Shown: positions 16,921 to 23,541 of the stretch, in pieces | Layout: each line of letters starts with the position of its first letter | Numbering within the stretch: position 1 is the stretch's first letter | Assembly (NCBI GenBank): GCA_904501945.1 | Contig: CAJGCU010000012.1 | Span: 1-30,575, forward strand | Origin: an uncultured Bacteroidaceae bacterium | Lineage (GTDB): Bacteria > Bacteroidota > Bacteroidia > Bacteroidales > Bacteroidaceae | DNA: 30,575 bases | Direction: 5' to 3' | Program-made: the position numbers and the translations under genes | Notes under the pieces: generated by a model | The model's input: only the letters and a program-made list of their open reading frames with translations | The model's database searches: none | Told to the model about the DNA's origin: nothing

Positions 16921-16946
16921 ATTTTAGCAAGTGGCTTGGCTGTTGA

Positions 16947-17669
16947 TTATTGCTTTCGGGGAACAAGCAGGATGCTTGCTTCATAAAGCAAATACATGGG
17001 GAGGCTGACAATGGCGAGGGTGAAAGCGTCAGCAGTTGGGGTGATGATGGCTGCTATGATAAGAATTGCGACAAAAGCATGGCGGCGCATGGCTTGCATT
17101 TGCCGACGATGCAGAATGCCGAATTTACCAAGCAACCATGATAGGATAGGGGCCTCAAAGCTGATTCCCATGGCGAGGCAGAGGAAGGTTAGTGTGTCGA
17201 TGTAGCTTTCGATGGAGATGAGGTTTTCCACCGAGGCATCTACTTGATAATTGGCAAGGAACCTCAATGTGGCGGGGAATATGATGAAATAGCTGAAAAG
17301 TATTCCTAGCAGGAACATGAGGTATGCTGCAATGATGAATGGGGCTGAATAGCGCCGTTCGTTCTGGTAGAGCGCAGGAGATACGAAACGGTACAGCTCG
17401 TAGAGAATGTAGGGTGCTGCAGCTAAAATGCCGACATAGAGGCTTGCCATCATGTGGACGATAAATTGCCTTGTCAGTTCAGTGTTGATGAGCTTTATGT
17501 CAGGCGATTCTCCGAAGATTGCCGGAAGGAAATCGGCGCTCTTGGGAGCGAATATAACTGAGAAAACCTCGTCTTTGAAGACAAAGGCGAGGATTGCAAA
17601 TACTGCGCTGGCAATGATGCAGCGCAGTAGTATTTGCCGTAATTCATCGAGATGCTCCCAAAAGGTCAC
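16947..17669 (-). CDS. tatC: Sec-independent protein translocase TatC
   Basis: TatC is the multi-spanning receptor that recognises twin-arginine signals of folded proteins in the inner membrane. The 240-residue protein starts FWEHLDELRQILLRC, the conserved cytoplasmic N-terminus, and has six hydrophobic segments. SPALYQNERRYS near 95-106 and a C-terminal loop with RRQMQAMRRHAFV and ITPTADAFT match the family. The start is GTG at 17669, overlapping the tatA stop as GTGA, so the two are translationally coupled. It is the last gene of the Fe-S oxidoreductase cluster, which supplies at least two twin-arginine substrates. Confidence 0.95.
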   Translation of the reverse strand: MTFWEHLDELRQILLRCIIASAVFAILAFVFKDEVFSVIFAPKSADFLPAIFGESPDIKLINTELTRQFIVHMMASLYVGILAAAPYILYELYRFVSPALYQNERRYSAPFIIAAYLMFLLGILFSYFIIFPATLRFLANYQVDASVENLISIESYIDTLTFLCLAMGISFEAPILSWLLGKFGILHRRQMQAMRRHAFVAILIIAAIITPTADAFTLAIVSLPMYLLYEASILLVPRKQ

Positions 17670-17851
17670 TTCTTCTCTTCTTGTTTTTCGTCATCATTAG
17701 TGACTTCTTTCATCCCATCTTTGAATGCACGCACGCCTTTTCCTGCACCGCGCATAAGTTCTGGTATCTTTTTGCCTCCGAAAAGCAAGAGTACGATTGC
17801 CAAAATGATAAGGATTTCTTGGGCTCCAAGGCCGAGAAACAGTGGTGTCAT
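17666..17851 (-). CDS. tatA: Twin-arginine translocase subunit TatA
   Basis: TatA oligomers form the passage through which folded proteins leave the cytoplasm. The 61-residue protein has a short membrane helix (about 11-24), then the signature LLLFGGKKIPELMRGAGKG and an amphipathic helix with RAFKDGMKEV, and a charged tail. No separate tatB is present, so this single TatA-type subunit probably serves both roles, as in other minimal Tat systems. The gene lies 86 bases after the aldo/keto reductase, with a strong hairpin between them. Confidence 0.94.
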   Translation of the reverse strand: MTPLFLGLGAQEILIILAIVLLLFGGKKIPELMRGAGKGVRAFKDGMKEVTNDDEKQEEKK

Positions 17852-17892
17852 GAACTTTGGATTTTATATTTGTTTCTGTTCTTCTTTGGGTG

Positions 17893-17932
17893 GGCATGCG
17901 ATAAAACTGTAGGCTCTGTTTTATCGCATGCC
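17893..17932 (-). promoter_or_regulatory. 15-bp hairpin between reductase gene and tatA
   Basis: GGCATGCGATAAAAC (17893-17907) is perfectly complementary to 17918-17932, with a 10-base loop. It starts five bases after the reductase stop. No U-tract follows, so partial termination, transcript end protection or processing within the operon is more likely than full termination. Confidence 0.6.
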
Positions 17933-17937
17933 GAATG

Positions 17938-19326
17938 CTATAGAGTTCCTTGCTTGAGTTTTTCTACGAATTGGTCAATGCGTGTCAGCTCGCGTGGAAT
18001 GTTGATTCTTTGTGGACAATGCGAATTGCATTGGTTGCAGCCAATGCAGTGGTCTGCTTGCCTGAGCTTTGGCACAGAACGGTCGTAGCCGATAAGGAAT
18101 GCTCTGCGTGCTTTTTCGTAGTTTGCGGCTTGCTGAGATTCTGGAATGTTGCCATGGTTGACGCACTTGTTGTAGTGGACAAAAATGGCAGGGATGTCCA
18201 GTCCGTAAGGGCAAGGCATGCAATATTTACAGTCGTTGCAAGGTATGGTTGGGTAAGAGTGATAGAGGTTTGCAATCTCGTTCTCAAGCCATTCTTGCTC
18301 TTCTGTAGTCAGGGCTGTAAGTGGGCTGTAAGTGCGTATGTTGTCTTCTAGATGCTCCATGTATGTCATGCCGCTCAGTGCTGTAAGCACGCGTGGCTTG
18401 CTTCCGACATAGCGGAATGCCCAAGATGCAACGCTGTCCTGTGGCCGCTGCTGCTTGAGGGTTGCGACAATGTGGTCTGGCATCTTGGAAAGGCGTCCGC
18501 CCAATAGTGGCTCCATGATGACGGCAGGGATGCCTAATCTGTCCAGTTCTTCGTATAAGTGTTTAGCGTTGCTGTGATGCCAATCAACGTAATTCAGCTG
18601 GATCTGCACGAAATCCCAATGGTATTTGTCTTGGTTGGCGAGAAGATAGTCATATACTCCATGATCTCCGTGGAAAGAGAATCCCAGATTGCGTATTGCT
18701 CCTTTCTCTCTCTGCTCCATCAGGTATTCGATGAGTCCGTTTTGGAGAAATCTACCGTTCAGATTGTCCATGCCTGACCCAACAGAATGCAACAGCAGGT
18801 AGTCTATGTAATCTGTCTGAAGGTTCTTGAGAGAATCCTGGAACATTTTTATTCCTGATTCCAGATTCCATTGATGGCCTGCGAAATTGCTGAGTTTTGT
18901 TGCTATGAAGTATTTGGACCTGTCGTAGCCAGATGCTTTGAGCGCAATGCCTGTAGATGATTCGGACTTGCCTTGGCAATAAGCAGGGCTAGTGTCGAAA
19001 TAGTTTACTCCGTGGTCAAGAGAGTACTTGACAAGACGATTTACTTGCTCCTGATCTATTTCTTCTCCGATTCTGTCACCGTTTTCGTTCAGAATAGGCT
19101 TGTTGGGCAAACGCATCATACCGTATCCAAGCAAAGACACTTTGTCGCCCGTAAATGGGTTGGTGCGATAAGTCATCTTGTCAGTTGGTACTTCGCCTGT
19201 ATGCTGTCCTTTGGGGTCAAGGTTGCTGAAATCTTTATCTGAATTGCCTGTACATGAGGCAATGGCAACTGTTGCTGTTGCCGCTCCTGCTACTTTCAGG
19301 AATTTTCTTCTGTCCATATTTTTCAT
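17938..19326 (-). CDS. Tat-exported lipoprotein aldo/keto reductase with C-terminal 4Fe-4S clusters
   Basis: This 462-residue protein combines an aldo/keto reductase barrel (about 60-350) with a ferredoxin domain (about 375-450). The N-terminus DRRKFLKVAG has the twin arginines at 6-7 and a lipobox IASC ending at Cys25, so it should be exported folded and lipid-anchored. The catalytic tetrad is complete by position: Asp111 and Tyr116 in FDTSPAYCQG, Lys144 in ATKLS, and His180 in LLLHSVG. Two cysteine clusters follow: CNDCKYCMPCP and CIGCNQCNSHCP. Aldo/keto reductases usually use NADPH, which is not available outside the cytoplasm, so electrons probably come through the Fe-S clusters. The start ATG overlaps the stop of the membrane ferredoxin gene (ATGA), and tatAC follow. 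Substrate unknown. Confidence 0.92.
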   Translation of the reverse strand: MKNMDRRKFLKVAGAATATVAIASCTGNSDKDFSNLDPKGQHTGEVPTDKMTYRTNPFTGDKVSLLGYGMMRLPNKPILNENGDRIGEEIDQEQVNRLVKYSLDHGVNYFDTSPAYCQGKSESSTGIALKASGYDRSKYFIATKLSNFAGHQWNLESGIKMFQDSLKNLQTDYIDYLLLHSVGSGMDNLNGRFLQNGLIEYLMEQREKGAIRNLGFSFHGDHGVYDYLLANQDKYHWDFVQIQLNYVDWHHSNAKHLYEELDRLGIPAVIMEPLLGGRLSKMPDHIVATLKQQRPQDSVASWAFRYVGSKPRVLTALSGMTYMEHLEDNIRTYSPLTALTTEEQEWLENEIANLYHSYPTIPCNDCKYCMPCPYGLDIPAIFVHYNKCVNHGNIPESQQAANYEKARRAFLIGYDRSVPKLRQADHCIGCNQCNSHCPQRINIPRELTRIDQFVEKLKQGTL

Positions 19327-20915
19327 ATCTCACGGTGTTGTTCATGTCCTTCTACATAGATTGCACTGAAAGGCCGTGCTGGACAAAGGTATTCGCACGA
19401 GCCACAACCAATACACTTCTCCGTATTGATTGCTGGAATCATCTTCATGTCACGCATGTTTGCTCTACGTCCGTTAGCATCCATCCAGTATCCTCGTTCT
19501 GGATGGCGGGTCAGGGACTTGTCGGCAGGAACCATCTGGATGGCGCCTGTTGGACAGTGCTTAGCGCAATTTCCGCAGTTTTGTCCGTCTGTAAGTGGAA
19601 TACAGTTCTTTTCCACCCATACTGCATGCCCAATCTGTATGGCTGTTTTCTCTTCTTTTGTGATTAGACGGATTGCTCCTGTTGGGCAGACTTCGGAACA
19701 GCGGGTACACTCGGGGCGACAATAGCCCTTGTCGTATTGCATCTCTGGTTGCAGGAAATTCTCCAGATTCTGAGATGGACGAAGTACACCGTTTGGACAA
19801 TTGGCAATACAGAGTTGGCATGCAGTACAATGCTGCTGCATATTTCTTGCCGATAGTGAACCAGGAGGTGTGATTGTCGTGCTTCTTTCTGGAATCTGCT
19901 TGTCTTCGATTTCTGCCAGTCCTCCATCTGTTGTTTTTTCTTGTGCTTGGATTGCTGCTGTTGCAATTGCTGTGCCCGTAAGGGTCAGGAAGGTGCGGCG
20001 TGATATGTCGGAGTCTTCAGTTTTAGAAGAGGCCTTAGTATTTGGCGCATCCTTCTTCCATGCAGGAGCATATTTCAAATTGATTGCATTCTTGTTGCAG
20101 ACAGTTTCACAGTTGCCACAAGTGATGCATCGGGTGTAATCGATGGCTACAGGTTGCCCTTTTTCCACCTTGATGCAAGATGCTTTGCAGTTCTGGGCAC
20201 AAATACCGCACTGGATGCATTTGCTGTTATCAACGCGTATCTTGCCGAAAGAGAATTTTGCGATGTAGCCGAGCACTGTTCCAACAGGGCAGATGGTGTT
20301 GCAGTAAGTGCGTCCATTTTTGAATGCAAGGACAAGCAAGATGATAGCTGTAACAACTGCCACAACGATGAGAATCGTTGGGTTGTTATGCTGTTCTACT
20401 TGATAGTACATATAGTTGTCGTTTGCTTCAGACCATAGAGCAAGCATATTATTGATTCCAATATATATGGGCTGTAACATTGTTGTGACGATGCGTCCGT
20501 AAGAACTGTAAGGTGCCAATAAAACAAAGACAGCATTGAATCCGGCCAAAAGCATGATGATGAATGCGGCAAGTACGGCCAGACGCAGCCAGGTCTTAGG
20601 CTTGGAATAACTGTAATTGTTGGCAAATTTCGCCTTCTTGTTTTTGCGGAAAATTTTCCATTTCCCAATCCACGCAAAAAAGTCTTGCAGAACTCCAAGC
20701 GGGCAGATGATGGAGCAGTAGATGCGTCCGAGAAGCAAGGTTAGCAAAATTACCAGACCGATGGCAGTCAGGTTGACGGCCATTACACTTGGCAAAAACT
20801 GAAGTTTCGCCATCCACCCGAGATAAGGGTGTAAAGTTCCCGTGAAATCGAGGAACAATAAGGTGATGCCTATCCAAAATATGACGGATAGAATTCTACG
20901 GGTTAGTTTGAGCAT
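19323..20915 (-). CDS. NapH-like membrane protein fused to polyferredoxin through an internal Tat segment
   Basis: This 530-residue protein has four membrane helices in its first 205 residues (about 9-27, 44-63, 108-135, 178-202). Two CxxxCP motifs of the NapH/NosR kind (CSIICPLG, CNTICPVG) follow helices. Two 4Fe-4S sites come next: CIQCGICAQNCKASC and CITCGNCETVCN. Then SRRTFLTLTGTAIATAA (305-321) is a complete twin-arginine motif with a hydrophobic stretch, in mid-protein. Four more cysteine clusters fill the rest: CTACQLCIANCP, CRPECTRCSEVCP, CGNCAKHCP and CIGCGSCEYLCP. With four helices both ends of the first half face the cytoplasm, so the Tat segment would place the last 200 residues in the periplasm. 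I infer electron transfer across the membrane to the lipoprotein reductase encoded next. Confidence 0.9.
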   Translation of the reverse strand: MLKLTRRILSVIFWIGITLLFLDFTGTLHPYLGWMAKLQFLPSVMAVNLTAIGLVILLTLLLGRIYCSIICPLGVLQDFFAWIGKWKIFRKNKKAKFANNYSYSKPKTWLRLAVLAAFIIMLLAGFNAVFVLLAPYSSYGRIVTTMLQPIYIGINNMLALWSEANDNYMYYQVEQHNNPTILIVVAVVTAIILLVLAFKNGRTYCNTICPVGTVLGYIAKFSFGKIRVDNSKCIQCGICAQNCKASCIKVEKGQPVAIDYTRCITCGNCETVCNKNAINLKYAPAWKKDAPNTKASSKTEDSDISRRTFLTLTGTAIATAAIQAQEKTTDGGLAEIEDKQIPERSTTITPPGSLSARNMQQHCTACQLCIANCPNGVLRPSQNLENFLQPEMQYDKGYCRPECTRCSEVCPTGAIRLITKEEKTAIQIGHAVWVEKNCIPLTDGQNCGNCAKHCPTGAIQMVPADKSLTRHPERGYWMDANGRRANMRDMKMIPAINTEKCIGCGSCEYLCPARPFSAIYVEGHEQHREI

Positions 20916-20953
20916 TGTTGTTTAAATTTGTTTGTGTCATAAATATTCCGTCA

Positions 20954-20985
20954 CAAAAGTAAATAGATTTCTGCATAAAAACAAC
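20954..20985 (-). promoter_or_regulatory. Promoter of the NapH-like operon
   Basis: On the minus strand, GTTG (20985-20982) is followed after 20 bases by TACTTTTG (20961-20954), a good -33/-7 pair. The start site would be near 20947, about 30 bases before the ATG at 20915. One transcript could cover the ferredoxin, reductase and tat genes. Confidence 0.65.
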
Positions 20986-21312
20986 TTTGTCCGCCTTTTT
21001 TTCTGTAAAAATGTTATTTTCTGCCAGTTTGTCGACTCTCCATCTCTTCTAAAGATGTTTTTGTGTGGCATAAATGGACAAAAAGAGGAATGCTAAAGTG
21101 CTTACCGTATGTGGGATATTTTGAACGCCGTGTGTATAATTGTATAATATTATGTATTCGGTATATTAAAAATTATACAGATGGTGAATATATATGGGCA
21201 TTAACCAGGATGAAAAGATGTGGTAGTTTGTTAGTTGGGGGCGGCCTTGAGGGCTATGTGTGAACTGTGAGTTCTTTTAATTTATCCCCAAATGCAAAAA
21301 AAAGTTTTTTCG
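20986..21312. other. AT-rich intergenic region between divergent promoters
   Basis: Between the NapH-like operon promoter and the cysS promoter I see no gene, tRNA or clear repeat. The part near 21130-21200 is very AT-rich (TATAATTGTATAATATTATG and similar). Open frames here are short and have no protein-like features. Confidence 0.6.
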
Positions 21313-21344
21313 TTTGTTTAATGCTTGCTTATTTCGTAACTTTG
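21313..21344 (+). promoter_or_regulatory. Bacteroidetes-type promoter of cysS
   Basis: TTTG at 21313-21316 and TAACTTTG at 21337-21344 are 20 bases apart. The predicted start near 21351 leaves a leader of about 22 bases before the cysS ATG at 21373. Confidence 0.75.
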
Positions 21345-21372
21345 TACGAAAATTAGGTAAAGTTACAGATTC

Positions 21373-22869
21373 ATGGAACAGGCTCTTTACGTTTACAATA
21401 CGCTTACACGAAAAAAAGAAGTTTTCCGCCCCTTGCATGCTCCTCATGTGGGAATGTATGTGTGCGGCCCCACGGTTTATGGCGATGCTCATCTTGGTCA
21501 TGCGCGTCCAGCTATAACTTTTGACATTGTTTTCCGCTTTCTTCAGCATATGGGCTACAAAGTTCGTTATGTGCGCAACATTACAGATGTGGGTCATTTG
21601 GAGCACGATGCAGATGAGGGTGAAGACAAAATTGCCAAGAAGGCTCGGCTGGAGCAGCTTGAACCGATGGAAGTGGCTCAATATTTTACGAACCGTTTTC
21701 ATGAGGCAATGGGTGCTTTAGGTTGTCTTCCGCCAAGCATAGAGCCTCATGCAACGGGTCATATCATTGAGCAGCAGCAGCTTGTGCAGCAGATTGTGGA
21801 TAATGGCTTTGCTTATGAGAGCAATGGCTCAATCTATTTCGATGTGGAGAAGTATAATGAGGTGCACAAGTATGGCATTCTTTCTGGACGCAGTCTTGAA
21901 AATGTGAAAGATGCGAGTCGTGACCTTGCCGGTGTTGGCGAAAAGAAAAATCAGGCAGATTTTGCATTATGGAAAGCAGCTCAGCCTGAGCATATCATGC
22001 GTTGGCCATCTCCTTGGAGCGATGGATTCCCGGGCTGGCATTGCGAATGTACGGCGATGGGACGTAAATATCTGGGTAGCCACTTTGATATTCATGGTGG
22101 TGGAATGGACTTGATATTCCCTCACCATGAGTGCGAGATAGCGCAAGCTGTGGCAAGCCAGGGAGACCCAATGGTTACTTATTGGATTCACAACAACATG
22201 ATAACCATCGAAGGTCAGAAGATGGGCAAATCATTGGGGAATTTCATCACCTTGCCGCAGTTCTTCAGTGGAGACCATCCGAAGCTTTCCCGTGCGTATT
22301 CGCCGATGACCATCCGCTTCTTCATATTGCAAGCACACTACCGTTCTACGGTGGACTTCAGCAATGATGCCTTGCAGGCAGCAGAAAAAGGACTTGAGAG
22401 ATTGATGGATGCATGGAAGGCGCTTGAGAGTGTTCAGGCCGAAGAGAATGGGAGCATCGGAATGGATTTTGTTGATAATCTGAGGACTAAATGCTATGAT
22501 GCAATGTGCGACGATTTCAACACGCCGATTGTTATCTCGAATCTCTTTGATGCAACACGAATCATCAACTCGGTTGTTGACAAGAAAGAAAGCATCTCTG
22601 CCGAGGTGCTCGATGCCTTGAAGCAGGTGTTCGAACTCTTTGTGTTTGAATTGCTGGGCTTGAAAGCAACCTCTTCATCTGGCGCAGAGGGTAATGATGC
22701 TCGCGAACAGGCATTTGGCAAGGTCGTGGATATGCTTCTTGAGCAGCGCGCAAAAGCAAAGGCAAACAAAGACTGGGCGACAAGCGACATGATTCGCGAT
22801 AATTTGGCTGCCTTAGGTTTTGAAGTGAAGGATACAAAAGATGGTTTTAGTTGGAAACTGAATAAATGA
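21373..22869 (+). CDS. cysS: Cysteinyl-tRNA synthetase
   Basis: CysRS charges tRNA-Cys. The 498-residue protein shows the class I signature HLGH at 40-43 within YVCGPTVYGDAHLGHARP, and KMGKS at 283-287 as the KMSKS loop. Zinc ligands are visible: Cys31, a Cys in GWHCECTAMG, and His/Glu in FPHHECE. A C-terminal helical part with SDMIRDNLAALGFEVKDTKDG is the normal anticodon-side end. The gene has its own promoter, and its TGA overlaps the start of the next small gene, which suggests a joint transcript with 22866-25656. Confidence 0.97.
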   Translation: MEQALYVYNTLTRKKEVFRPLHAPHVGMYVCGPTVYGDAHLGHARPAITFDIVFRFLQHMGYKVRYVRNITDVGHLEHDADEGEDKIAKKARLEQLEPMEVAQYFTNRFHEAMGALGCLPPSIEPHATGHIIEQQQLVQQIVDNGFAYESNGSIYFDVEKYNEVHKYGILSGRSLENVKDASRDLAGVGEKKNQADFALWKAAQPEHIMRWPSPWSDGFPGWHCECTAMGRKYLGSHFDIHGGGMDLIFPHHECEIAQAVASQGDPMVTYWIHNNMITIEGQKMGKSLGNFITLPQFFSGDHPKLSRAYSPMTIRFFILQAHYRSTVDFSNDALQAAEKGLERLMDAWKALESVQAEENGSIGMDFVDNLRTKCYDAMCDDFNTPIVISNLFDATRIINSVVDKKESISAEVLDALKQVFELFVFELLGLKATSSSGAEGNDAREQAFGKVVDMLLEQRAKAKANKDWATSDMIRDNLAALGFEVKDTKDGFSWKLNK

Positions 22870-23063
22870 CGTTGACAATGAATAAGCTAAAAAAAATCTT
22901 CTTTGTTTTGTCATTTCTGTTCCTTGTGCTCGGATTTGGTGTAAGCGTATGGCTTTACACGGTGTTGCACGACATGATGTCTATCGTGATGATGGGGCTG
23001 CTGTTTGTTGCTATGCTGTGGTTCGGTTATAATGTTGTCAATTTATTGAGAGATAAAGAGTAA
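22866..23063 (+). CDS. Small two-helix membrane peptide
   Basis: This 65-residue peptide has two hydrophobic helices (about 11-32 and 38-58) with a short loop LHDMM and a charged C-terminus LLRDKE. The ATG at 22866 overlaps the cysS stop (ATGA). An alternative start is the ATG at 22878, which begins MNKLKKIFF. I recognise no family. Its membrane character and tight coupling to cysS support expression, but its role is unknown. Confidence 0.6.
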   Translation: MTLTMNKLKKIFFVLSFLFLVLGFGVSVWLYTVLHDMMSIVMMGLLFVAMLWFGYNVVNLLRDKE

Positions 23064-23076
23064 TAAATTTGATATA

Positions 23077-23532
23077 ATGAAAAAACTTACGTTGTTATTT
23101 GTTTTCGCTTGCTTGGCATATGCTGGAGCAATGGCGAAAAGTGTTGTTTTCACTCTTGTTGACGGAACAAAAGTGTACTATCTTTTAGGCGGAGAAGCGA
23201 ATCCTAAACTTCGTTTCGTGGAAGGTAAAATGACGGTAGATGCAGATGTTTATGAGTTCAGCGACATCAAAAATTTCTACATTTCAGAAGAAGATGACCC
23301 TAATGCCATCGAAGATGTTTTGACTGAGAAAGAGATTAGTTTTCGTTCTAATGTTTTGATTGTCAAAGCGGGAAATGCGGGCGCTGTACGAGTATATACT
23401 GCCGCAGGAGTGAGAGTGAATGCCAATGTCGTCGCATCAGATGGCATTGTTACAGTGGACTTGAATGGTTTGAAAGAAGGAGCATACGTGGTTAGTGTAG
23501 GAAAGTCCTCTTTCAAAGTATTGAAAAAGTAA
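23077..23532 (+). CDS. Secreted protein with sorting-domain-like C-terminus
   Basis: This 151-residue protein has a clear signal peptide (about 1-20, ending GAMA). The first half (SVVFTLVDGTKVYYLLGG through YEFSDIKNFYISEED) follows the pattern of the N-terminal repeat unit of many Prevotella and Bacteroides secreted proteins. The last 65 residues resemble the type A sorting domain of type IX secretion: VRVYTAAGVRV, then VDLNGLKEGAYVVSVGKSSFKVLKK-like text with a basic end. If so, the protein is almost all targeting domain with a short cargo. It starts 13 bases after the membrane peptide and ends nine bases before the large metalloprotease-like gene. Confidence 0.75.
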   Translation: MKKLTLLFVFACLAYAGAMAKSVVFTLVDGTKVYYLLGGEANPKLRFVEGKMTVDADVYEFSDIKNFYISEEDDPNAIEDVLTEKEISFRSNVLIVKAGNAGAVRVYTAAGVRVNANVVASDGIVTVDLNGLKEGAYVVSVGKSSFKVLKK

Positions 23533-23541
23533 AAGATAGCT

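Larger units (their letters stand above)
16262..16946. other. Intergenic region with repeat element and hairpins
   Basis: No convincing gene lies in these 685 bases between two converging units. The left 200 bases show nothing I recognise. The centre holds a MITE-like repeat (16519-16831 with outer half-sites) and the right end has two hairpins that may end tatC transcription. Several frames are open on both strands across the repeat, which reflects its symmetric composition. Confidence 0.7.

Noticed and set aside
21130..21200. AT-rich stretch as a replication origin or tRNA
   Set aside because: No DnaA-box cluster, iterons or cloverleaf could be found.
22219..22233. KMGKS in place of KMSKS in CysRS
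   Set aside because: Both lysines and the final serine are kept, and I recall the same variant in other Bacteroidales; not a sign of lost activity.
23064..23071. TAAATTTG directly before the 23077 gene as a promoter
   Set aside because: No -33 element lies 19-21 bases upstream, and the start site would fall inside the gene.
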